From Flavobacteriia bacterium (GTDB lineage Bacteria > Bacteroidota > Bacteroidia > Flavobacteriales > Flavobacteriaceae): 12,778 nt of DNA. The translations under genes and the position numbers were made by a program. The stretch is taken from assembly GCA_018500075.1 (NCBI GenBank), contig JAHBAN010000184.1:1-12778 (forward strand). The letters run 5' to 3'. A model generated the notes under the pieces. The model worked only from the letters and a program-made list of their open reading frames with translations. It was not told the DNA's origin and searched no databases. How positions within the stretch are numbered: the first letter of the stretch is position 1; each line of letters starts with the position of its first letter. This document shows, piece by piece, positions 7,044 through 12,778 of the stretch.

Positions 7044-7682
7044 GTGTCCCCAGAGCCGATACCCTTTCGCAAAATTTCTAAGCGTTCGCAAAACCAGAAG
7101 ATTATTCTGAAGGCAGCGGAAAAAGTTTTTGCCGAGGCCGGCTTTGCAGGCGCGACCACCCAACTGATCGCCGATGTTGCGGGTCTTCCCAAGGCCAATG
7201 TCCATTATTATTTCAAAACCAAAGAAGAGCTTTATCGCCGCGTCGTCTATAATATTTTCGACACATGGATGGAGGCGGCCTCGGCCTTTGATACGGCCCT
7301 TGGCCCCAAGGAAGCGCTGAGCCGCTACATCGATATGAAAATGGACCTGGCCCGCAGCCATCCTTACGGATCAAAGGTTTGGGCCGCCGAAATCATGCAT
7401 GGCGCGCCAATCATTCAGGACTATCTGGAAGGCCAGTTGCTTGACTGGTCCAAAGACCGCGGCCAACATATCGAACGCTGGATCAAAAACGGCGAAATGG
7501 ATCCTATTGATCCGGCCCATCTGCTCTACCTGATTTGGTCAACCACACAGCACTACGCCGATTTCGGCCACCAGATCGAAACCCTGAACGGCGGGCGCCC
7601 TTTTAGCGATGCACAATGGAAAGCTGCGAAACGATCCGTTAAGACCATCATATTGAAGGGTGTTGGATTGACGCCCGATTGA
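7044..7682 (+). CDS. TetR-family regulator, RutR-like (paralogue 1)
   Basis: Predicted DNA-binding repressor of 212 residues. The N-terminal helix-turn-helix spans about 18-64, with recognition helix GLPKANVHYYF (47-57). The C-terminal domain is of the RutR/YcdC type, shown by 'HGAPIIQDYLEGQL' (119-132), 'GEMDPIDPAHL' (150-160) and the hallmark IWSTTQHYADF (164-174) expected to line the ligand pocket. E. coli RutR is, as I recall, the same length. I use the GTG at 7044, in frame and 9 nt after GGAAG (7030-7034). An ATG at 6984 would add 20 residues but lies inside operator 1 and has no ribosome site. It is divergent from the hydrolase/ABC operon and 24 bp upstream of a paralogue. Uracil, thymine or a dihydropyrimidine is the likely effector; which one is not visible. 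Confidence 0.85.
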   Translation: MSPEPIPFRKISKRSQNQKIILKAAEKVFAEAGFAGATTQLIADVAGLPKANVHYYFKTKEELYRRVVYNIFDTWMEAASAFDTALGPKEALSRYIDMKMDLARSHPYGSKVWAAEIMHGAPIIQDYLEGQLLDWSKDRGQHIERWIKNGEMDPIDPAHLLYLIWSTTQHYADFGHQIETLNGGRPFSDAQWKAAKRSVKTIILKGVGLTPD

Positions 7683-7706
7683 TTGAAAAGGTCGTTTGAT
7701 TTAGAT

Positions 7707-8327
7707 ATGCCGCGCTCCCAAACCACAAAAAAACCAACGCGCATTCAACGCGAGAAAACCCAAGCCATCCTTGAAGCGGCGCTTGATGTGTTTTCCGATT
7801 TCGGGTTTCGCGGCTCCACGATTGATATGATCGCCGCGCGCGCAGGCCTCTCCAAGCCCAATATCCTTTATTATTTCGACAATAAGGAAGCCATTCACAA
7901 AACCCTGCTCGCAGAGCTTTTGCAAACATGGCTCGACCCTCTCCACCAGATTGACGAGGCCGGAGACCCGATCGAAGAAATCTGCGGATATGTGGCGCAA
8001 AAGCTGAAAATGGCCCGCGAGTTTCCGCGTGAAAGCAAGCTCTTTGCAAACGAGATTCTCCAAGGCGCGCCCCATATCCTGCCCGAAATCGAGGGCGAGC
8101 TGAAAGAGCTGACCTCTCTCAAAGCCAAGGTCGTCAAGAGCTGGATCACAGCCGGAAAACTCGCCGACATCGACCCTTACCACCTGTTTTTTTCGATCTG
8201 GGCAACAACCCAGCATTATGCCGATTTTGATATTCAGGTGCGCAGTGTTCTGGGCGATGGCAGCGATCCTTTCGACACGGCGGGGCCGTTTTTGGACAAG
8301 ATGTATCGCACCATGTTGCGCCCCTGA
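7707..8327 (+). CDS. TetR-family regulator, RutR-like (paralogue 2)
   Basis: Second predicted uracil/thymine-type TetR regulator, 206 residues. The helix-turn-helix is at about 18-64 with GLSKPNILYYF (47-57), closer to the remembered E. coli RutR recognition helix than paralogue 1. The C-terminal RutR signature is strong: MAREFPRESKLFANEILQGA (102-121), 'AGKLADIDPYHL' (149-160) and IWATTQHYADF (164-174). The start is taken at the ATG 7707. An in-frame TTG at 7683 directly after the upstream stop would add 8 residues and has no ribosome site; the ATG itself has only a distant AAAAGG (7686-7691). It is probably co-transcribed with paralogue 1 and converges on the EamA gene 23 bp away. The two copies are clearly homologous but diverged, so separate ligands or separate operators are plausible. 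Confidence 0.85.
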   Translation: MPRSQTTKKPTRIQREKTQAILEAALDVFSDFGFRGSTIDMIAARAGLSKPNILYYFDNKEAIHKTLLAELLQTWLDPLHQIDEAGDPIEEICGYVAQKLKMAREFPRESKLFANEILQGAPHILPEIEGELKELTSLKAKVVKSWITAGKLADIDPYHLFFSIWATTQHYADFDIQVRSVLGDGSDPFDTAGPFLDKMYRTMLRP

Positions 8328-8350
8328 TGTCTCTTGCTCCCGAGGCGGCG

Positions 8351-9235
8351 CTACGCCTGTGATTTGAGCAACAGCCCAAGCGCCATCACCGTCAGCGCAA
8401 CACCGATCATCTCGGGGCCAAGCGGCACACCACGGCCCAAAACCAGCTCCCAGACGATGACCCAACTCGGGATCAGATAGGTATGCGCCATGACTTTGAC
8501 AGAGGGCAGGCGCAGCGTGGCAAACTGGATCAGCGAAAAGGTTGCCGCACTGGCAAAAACGGCCAGATAACAAATCACAAGCCAGACCTGCAGGGCAACG
8601 CCGCTGTAGTCGGTCTCAACAAGATCGCGCGCCGCAAAAGGAAGTGTCACCAGCAGCGCCCCCAAAGTGATTGCAAAGGTAAACACAATCTGCGGCTCCT
8701 CCCGTTTGAGCTTGCGCACAAGCGGCGCATAGAGGGCATAACACACCATCCCAACCAGAAAGATCAGCTCGCCCCGTCCGATGTGAAAGGCCAGAAGCTG
8801 GGCCAGATCGCCCCGGAAAATAACCCAGACCGCCCCAAGCCCGCCGATCAGCAGCCCCAGCAAAACACGCCGCGAAACGCCCTGCCCGAGCAGAACATAT
8901 CCAAAAACACCCGTCACAAGCGGCGTCAGTGTAAACAACACCGCAAGCGACACGGGCGGTGTGGTCTTGAGGGCCTCAAACATCAGCATGAAATAGAGCG
9001 CAGGGCTGGCCCCCAAGACAACATATCGCCAAGGCGTCTTGATACGCCACGCCCCGCGCCGCAGCGCAGGCCAGGCCAAAGCGCCCAAGAGAGCCGCCGT
9101 CAAAGCAAAGCGGAACGCCGTAACAACGAGCGCAGAGAGCTGATCGCCAATCAGCGCTCCAAACGAAAACGACCCGGCCACAAGCGCCGCAAAACACATC
9201 ATGGCCATGTGACCGGACAGCTCCCGCCCGATCAC
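8351..9235 (-). CDS. EamA/DMT-family permease
   Basis: Inner-membrane carrier of the drug/metabolite transporter superfamily, 294 residues, with about ten hydrophobic spans from two EamA repeats. The first repeat runs to about residue 135 and ends in the usual 'LFTLTPLVTGVFGYVLLGQ' helix. The second, from about 160, ends 'VWELVLGRGVPLGPEMIGVALTVMALGLLL'. The GTG start at 9235 has AAGGGG 9 nt upstream; the ATG at 9208 is a reasonable alternative that would shorten the protein by 9 residues. It lies 18 bp after preA and so is probably in the preT-preA transcript. Substrate cannot be read from sequence. In this context, export of beta-alanine/beta-aminoisobutyrate or transport of a pyrimidine are guesses. 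Confidence 0.83.
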   Translation of the reverse strand: MIGRELSGHMAMMCFAALVAGSFSFGALIGDQLSALVVTAFRFALTAALLGALAWPALRRGAWRIKTPWRYVVLGASPALYFMLMFEALKTTPPVSLAVLFTLTPLVTGVFGYVLLGQGVSRRVLLGLLIGGLGAVWVIFRGDLAQLLAFHIGRGELIFLVGMVCYALYAPLVRKLKREEPQIVFTFAITLGALLVTLPFAARDLVETDYSGVALQVWLVICYLAVFASAATFSLIQFATLRLPSVKVMAHTYLIPSWVIVWELVLGRGVPLGPEMIGVALTVMALGLLLKSQA

Positions 9236-9253
9236 ACCCTCAGGCCCCTTGGC

Positions 9254-10558
9254 TTACTCGGCCGCAACTGCGCCGGGGTTGTTCGGATGCGTCGTCCAGT
9301 CACCATGCTCTTTCACCACAACTTTCTGTGTGCGCTCATCCACCGTTCCGGGCGCTTGCTCCACCATCGTGATGCAGTCCTCCACAGGGCAGACTTCAAC
9401 ACAGAGGTTACAGGCCACGCATTCCGCATCATTGACAGTGAAAACGCGATCTTCAGACATGATGATGGCCTGATGCGAGGTGTCTTCACAAGCGGCAAAG
9501 CAGCGGCCACAACTGATGCAGTCGTCTTGATTGATCGAGGCTTTTGTAACGTAGTTGAGGTTCAGATACTGCCAATCGGTGACATTGGGCACAGCCATGC
9601 CCTTAAACGCATCAATTGAGGCATAGCCCTTCTCATCCATCCATTGCGACAGACCACTCTTCATTTCCTGCACAATCTTGAACCCATAGGTCATAGCCGC
9701 CGTGCAGACCTGCACATTGCCACAGCCAAGCGCCATATATTCCGCCGCATCGCGCCATGTGGTGATCCCGCCAATGCCCGAAATCGGGAGCTTGGAAGTC
9801 TCCGGCGTGCGTGCAATCTCGGCCACCATATTCATCGCGATCGGCTTGACCGCCGGGCCACAATAGCCGCCATGCGTGCCCTTGCCGTCAATCGTCGGCT
9901 CCGGCGCCATGGCGTCCAAATCAACCGAGACAATCGAGTTGATCGTGTTGATCAATGACACAGCATCCGCGCCGCCACGCATCGCCGCCGCAGCGGGCTT
10001 GCGGATATCGGTGATGTTTGGCGTGAGCTTCACAATCACCGGCTTGGAGTAATACTGCTTGCACCAGCGCGTCACCATTTCGATATACTCAGGCACCTGC
10101 CCCACGGCCGAGCCCATACCCCGCTCCGCCATCCCGTGCGGACAGCCAAAGTTCAGCTCGATCCCGTCTGCGCCCGTCTCCTCGACCAGCGGCAAAATAG
10201 CCTTCCAGGCCTCTTCCTCACAAGGCACCATGAGCGAAACGACAATCGCGCGGTCGGGATAATCCGCTTTCACACGTTTGATTTCGTCAAGGTTTTGATA
10301 GAGGTCGCGGTCGGTGATCAGCTCGATGTTGTTCAGCCCCAGAACACGGCGGTCCGCCCCATGGATCACGCCATAGCGAGGCCCGTTGACATTGACCACA
10401 GGCGGGCCCTCCGAGCCCAGCGTTTTCCAGACAACACCGCCCCAGCCCGCCTCAAAAGCGCGGCGCACGTTATATTCTTTGTCCGTCGGCGGAGCCGAGG
10501 CAAGCCAGAACGGATTGGGAGAGGTGATCCCCACGAAGTTGCTTGTAAGATCTGCCAT
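9254..10558 (-). CDS. preA: NAD-dependent dihydropyrimidine dehydrogenase subunit PreA
   Basis: Catalytic FMN/Fe-S subunit of 434 residues that reduces uracil and thymine to the 5,6-dihydro forms using electrons passed from PreT. Residues 1-320 form a dihydroorotate-dehydrogenase-like barrel. The catalytic cysteine is C139 in NFGCPHGMAERGMG, and substrate/FMN contacts include N136 and N204-T205 (LINTINS). The C-terminus carries two 4Fe-4S motifs: C347/C350/C353/C357 (CISCGRCFAAC) and C380/C383/C386/C390 (CVACNLCVEVC). These match the FMN and C-terminal halves of eukaryotic DPD. A GAGGG site (10570-10566) lies 7 nt before the ATG. It follows preT by 20 bp. Homologues are sometimes annotated only as dihydroorotate dehydrogenase-like, but the partner gene and ferredoxin tail make this call firm. 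Confidence 0.95.
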   Translation of the reverse strand: MADLTSNFVGITSPNPFWLASAPPTDKEYNVRRAFEAGWGGVVWKTLGSEGPPVVNVNGPRYGVIHGADRRVLGLNNIELITDRDLYQNLDEIKRVKADYPDRAIVVSLMVPCEEEAWKAILPLVEETGADGIELNFGCPHGMAERGMGSAVGQVPEYIEMVTRWCKQYYSKPVIVKLTPNITDIRKPAAAAMRGGADAVSLINTINSIVSVDLDAMAPEPTIDGKGTHGGYCGPAVKPIAMNMVAEIARTPETSKLPISGIGGITTWRDAAEYMALGCGNVQVCTAAMTYGFKIVQEMKSGLSQWMDEKGYASIDAFKGMAVPNVTDWQYLNLNYVTKASINQDDCISCGRCFAACEDTSHQAIIMSEDRVFTVNDAECVACNLCVEVCPVEDCITMVEQAPGTVDERTQKVVVKEHGDWTTHPNNPGAVAAE

Positions 10559-10578
10559 TGAATTACCCTCTTTTTGCT

Positions 10579-11913
10579 TTAGCCCAAAAGTGTGGTGTGA
10601 ATATCGATCGCCGCGTCACGGCCCTCTGCAACTGCCGTGACCGTCAGGTCATCGCCCCCTGTGGCACAGTCGCCTCCGGCCCAAACCTTTGGCACAGTGG
10701 TGCGCCCGTTCTCATCGACCTTGATTTTACCCCCTTGCAGGCTCAAAGCCTCCGGGGCGCCTTTCAACGACTGGCCAATCGCCTTGAACACCTGATCCGC
10801 CGCCAGACAGAATGTCTCGCCGGTTTTGGTCAGCTTGCCGCCCTTGGTTTCGGTATAGGCAAACTCGACAGACAGGGCCGACCCCTCGCTGAGCACCCGC
10901 ACAGGCTGGGCATTGTAGATAATGCGCACCCCTTTTGAGGTCGCTAGGTCTTGCTCAAAAACAGAGGCGCTCATGCTGTCTTTGTCGCGGCGATACACCA
11001 AGGCCACATCCTGCGCGCCCAGAAGCTTGCTCTGCACCGCCACATCCACAGCGGTCATCCCCCCGCCGATCACAACAACATGACGGCCAACCGCAAGCTG
11101 GCTCAGATCTGCCGCTTGGCGAATATCGGAAATGAAATCGACCGCATTGATCACAGCCTCCAGCGCCTCGCCTTCACAGCCAAGGGCATTCACGCCCGCC
11201 AGCCCCATCCCGAAGAACACAGCGTCATACTCCGCCTGCAGCGAGGCCAACGAAATATCCGCACCAACTGTCTTGCCATATTCGATGGTGATGCCACCAA
11301 CCGACAAAAGCCAGTCCAGCTCCTTTTGCGCAAAATCATCGACAGATTTATAAGCCGCGATGCCAAATTCGTTCAGCCCCCCGCCCTTCTTGCGCGCCTC
11401 ATAGATCGTCACGTCATGGCCCAGAACCGCGAGCTTATGCGCACAGGCCAGCCCCGCCGGCCCCGCCCCGACAATACCCACAGTCTTCCCCGTGGGCGCA
11501 GCCCGCTCAAAGGGATGCGTGCCCGCGGCCATCAAACGGTCGGTGGCATAGCGCTGCAAGCGCCCGATTTCGACAGGTTTTCCCTCTGCCACCTCACGCA
11601 CACAGACCTGCTCACAGAGGGTTTCTGTCGGACAGACCCGCGCGCACATTCCGCCCAGAATATTCTGCTCAAAAATGGTCTTGGCCGAGGCTTCCGGTGT
11701 TCCCGTGCCGATTTGCCGGATAAACAGCGGAATATCAATCGAGGTCGGACAGGCCGTCACACAGGGCGCATCATGACAAAAATAACACCGGTCAGAGGCC
11801 ACAAGCGCCTCATGGTCGCTCAGCGGCGCGTGAAGATCCTTAAAACTTTCCGCCAGAGCTTGCTTGTCTTTGCGGCCTGACACGATTCCCGAAGTGGATG
11901 CAGAGTTCCCCAT
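10579..11913 (-). CDS. preT: NAD-dependent dihydropyrimidine dehydrogenase subunit PreT
   Basis: NADH- and FAD-binding electron-input subunit, 444 residues, homologous to the N-terminal half of eukaryotic DPD and to the glutamate-synthase small subunit. Cysteines C43/C46/C51/C55 and C90/C94/C100/C104 serve two N-terminal 4Fe-4S clusters. Q120 (GRLQRYATD) aligns with the unusual glutamine ligand known in pig DPD (Q156). The FAD-binding GAGPAG is at 149-154, the NADH-binding GGGMTA at 283-288, and the FAD-closing VWAGGDCATGGDDLT at 410-424. The start is the ATG at 11913-11911, 6 nt after GGAG (11923-11920). An upstream in-frame start at 11973 would lie in the AT-rich control region and has no ribosome site. 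It is the first gene of preT-preA-EamA. Confidence 0.93.
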   Translation of the reverse strand: MGNSASTSGIVSGRKDKQALAESFKDLHAPLSDHEALVASDRCYFCHDAPCVTACPTSIDIPLFIRQIGTGTPEASAKTIFEQNILGGMCARVCPTETLCEQVCVREVAEGKPVEIGRLQRYATDRLMAAGTHPFERAAPTGKTVGIVGAGPAGLACAHKLAVLGHDVTIYEARKKGGGLNEFGIAAYKSVDDFAQKELDWLLSVGGITIEYGKTVGADISLASLQAEYDAVFFGMGLAGVNALGCEGEALEAVINAVDFISDIRQAADLSQLAVGRHVVVIGGGMTAVDVAVQSKLLGAQDVALVYRRDKDSMSASVFEQDLATSKGVRIIYNAQPVRVLSEGSALSVEFAYTETKGGKLTKTGETFCLAADQVFKAIGQSLKGAPEALSLQGGKIKVDENGRTTVPKVWAGGDCATGGDDLTVTAVAEGRDAAIDIHTTLLG

Positions 11914-11919
11914 GTGCGT

Positions 11920-11923
11920 CTCC
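11920..11923 (-). promoter_or_regulatory. Ribosome binding site that fixes the preT start
   Basis: GGAG, within TTTGGAGA on the minus strand, lies 6 nt before the ATG at 11913. It supports a 444-residue product beginning MGNSAS rather than a 20-residue longer one. Confidence 0.6.
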
Positions 11924-11961
11924 AAATGTTGACATCTTGCGAGAAGGCTACTCCCAGTCAA

Positions 11962-11985
11962 AAAATTTATCAAACGGTAAATTTT
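11962..11985. promoter_or_regulatory. AT-rich 8+8+8 palindrome upstream of preT, candidate operator
   Basis: AAAATTTA (11962-11969) and TAAATTTT (11978-11985) are exact inverted repeats around TCAAACGG. Read on the minus strand the core is TTTACCGTTTGATAAA. It lies about 50 bp upstream of the preT ATG, next to a TTGACT (-35-like, 11961-11956), in an AT-rich island of an otherwise GC-rich window. It does not resemble the RutR box in the other divergent region, so a different regulator, or the second RutR-like paralogue, may act here. Confidence 0.45.
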
Positions 11986-12040
11986 AAAAAATCACCGCAC
12001 CAAACCCGCCCCCCGCCGCAGCGCCACAGCTCAGATGGCG

Positions 12041-12571
12041 TCAGGCCGTGCAGTCCAGCTCTTGGTCACAGCCTGCAGAGGCCCTTCGGACCCACTCCAG
12101 AAGCGCGCCTTCAGAAGGCTCAAGCGCTGTCACCTCTTCGCCAACAAACCGCTGAAAAGCCTCCAGATTGATCGCGTTGACCCCGACAAGAACGGGCACA
12201 TCACAGGCGATCGCCTCGGCAATAACCGTGCGAAAGCCACGGCCCTCCGCCTCATGCTTGCCAAATTTATTGATGATCAAAACATCAACCTGAGGCCCGA
12301 TGCGCGACGCAACCATGCCAACAGCGCTCTCCAAAGCCGCCGGATCAAGCCGGCACCCTTTAGAGGCTTTTCCAAGATCTTGCGAAATGCGCAGGCTTGG
12401 CCCCGCAGGCAAAACCATCACATCCATATCACACGCACAGCCCGCGCGCTCTGTGTTGACCTGAACGGTGCCAGCAGTCTGATAGCCCTCTGACGCCAGC
12501 GTTTTTGCCAGACCAAACAGCAGCAGGTCAGTATCCCCTTTGCCTTGGGCCATAGTATAGGCGATATTCAT
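12041..12571 (-). CDS. DUF2478 domain protein (molybdenum-associated, function unknown)
   Basis: Small predicted soluble protein of 176 residues that I recognise as DUF2478. It starts MNIAYTMAQGKGDTDLLLFG, where the GKGDTD stretch (10-15) resembles a degenerate nucleotide-binding loop. Next come a 'CACDMDVMVLP' region (45-55), 'LRISQDLG' (60-67), 'GCRLDPAALE' (72-81), and the family-typical 'VLIINKFGKHEAEGRGF' (97-113) and 'VPVLVGVN' (125-132). DUF2478 genes are often found near molybdate transport or molybdopterin genes; here the gene lies 15 bp behind a MoeA-like gene, probably in the same operon. A P-loop-type NTPase role is an inference. The ATG at 12571 has only a weak purine-rich site upstream, which fits coupled translation. 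Confidence 0.8.
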   Translation of the reverse strand: MNIAYTMAQGKGDTDLLLFGLAKTLASEGYQTAGTVQVNTERAGCACDMDVMVLPAGPSLRISQDLGKASKGCRLDPAALESAVGMVASRIGPQVDVLIINKFGKHEAEGRGFRTVIAEAIACDVPVLVGVNAINLEAFQRFVGEEVTALEPSEGALLEWVRRASAGCDQELDCTA

Positions 12572-12586
12572 AGCGTGAAACTTTCT

Positions 12587-12778
12587 TCAAAAAGGGTAAA
12601 ATTCGACTGGAGCGTTTGCCGGCAAGCCCTCCGCCTCAGCCGGAATAATGATATAACCGTCCATGCCCGACAGCGCAGCCACACGCCCCGAATGGGTCGC
12701 CTCGGCGCAGTCGATGCTTTCACGCCCCAGCCCGTCATACCCGACCGTCCGGGCGAGGCGCATCTCGCTTCGGCCCGG
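12587..12778 (-). CDS. MoeA-like molybdopterin biosynthesis protein (C-terminal fragment)
   Basis: The last 63 codons of a gene that enters from the right edge, ending in TGA at 12589-12587. The fragment has 'HSGRVAALSGMDGYIIIPAE' (29-48) and ends 'GLPANAPVEFYPF'. This pattern fits the C-terminal beta-barrel domain IV of MoeA-type molybdopterin molybdenumtransferases, where a 'SLARADGLVVIP..EG..AG..VEV' pattern is usual. If so, the whole protein inserts molybdenum into molybdopterin. It is upstream of and probably co-transcribed with the DUF2478 gene. With so little sequence, a fused molybdopterin-binding or regulatory protein sharing this domain is possible. Confidence 0.6.
   Translation of the reverse strand, partial: PGRSEMRLARTVGYDGLGRESIDCAEATHSGRVAALSGMDGYIIIPAEAEGLPANAPVEFYPF

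Noticed and set aside
7441..7455. TTGACTGGTCCAA-like dyad inside the first regulator gene as another RutR site.
   Set aside because: The half-site spacing is wrong for the RutR box and one arm is imperfect.
8483..9619. Plus-strand open frame of 378 codons opposite the EamA gene and the preA 3' end.
   Set aside because: It crosses two real genes, is extremely rich in Arg/Gln/Lys/His, and shows no domain.
10951..11880. Plus-strand open frame of 309 codons opposite preT.
   Set aside because: It is antisense to a protein with complete Fe-S, FAD and NADH motifs; composition is shadow-like.
12022..12040. CGCCA-N9-TGGCG hairpin just after the DUF2478 stop as a terminator.
   Set aside because: Only five base pairs and no nearby U-tract; a T run on the minus strand occurs about 30 bp further on and is not attached to the stem.

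Overview
The window looks like chromosome from an alphaproteobacterium, most likely a marine Rhodobacteraceae (Roseobacter group). This rests on GC-rich coding, AGGAG/GGGAGG-type ribosome sites, and the style of its ThiY-like ABC, hydantoinase, PreTA and DUF2478 proteins. It is inference from protein appearance, since no database search was possible. Genes are tightly packed. Nothing resembling a tRNA, rRNA, insertion sequence, phage gene or CRISPR array is visible.

The core (about 680-11913) is a complete reductive pyrimidine-catabolism locus. PreT (11913-10579) and PreA (10558-9254) form the NADH-dependent dihydropyrimidine dehydrogenase (uracil/thymine to dihydropyrimidine). A dihydropyrimidinase/hydantoinase (5641-4178) opens the ring. 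An M20-type Zn/Mn amidohydrolase (6938-5688) removes the carbamoyl group to leave beta-alanine or beta-aminoisobutyrate plus CO2 and NH3. The two hydrolases lead a minus-strand operon that continues into a four-gene ABC importer: ATPase, two different ThiX-like permeases, and an NMT1/THI5-like binding protein. These genes are overlapping or nearly abutting and end at a strong hairpin (638-671). PreT-PreA are followed 18 bp later by an EamA/DMT permease.

Between these two minus-strand operons lie two tandem plus-strand TetR regulators (7044-7682, 7707-8327). Both carry the C-terminal features of RutR, the uracil/thymine sensor. The 105-bp divergent control region (6939-7043) contains a 16-bp site, TTGACTATATGGTCAA, that fits the remembered RutR box TTGACCANNTGGTCAA at 13 of 14 defined positions, plus a second weaker copy. 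Further RutR-like sites fall inside coding sequence. The preT promoter region instead has a different AT-rich palindrome.

The edges are separate loci. On the left (442-1) is the start of a branched-chain-amino-acid/amide-type ABC binding protein, behind a perfect 9+6+9 palindrome. On the right is the C-terminal end of a MoeA-like molybdopterin protein (12778-12587) followed by a DUF2478 protein (12571-12041).

The individual families are all known. What deserves attention is the arrangement: the reductive pathway, a dedicated ABC importer and an EamA exporter/importer under apparently two RutR paralogues, with candidate operators that can be tested.
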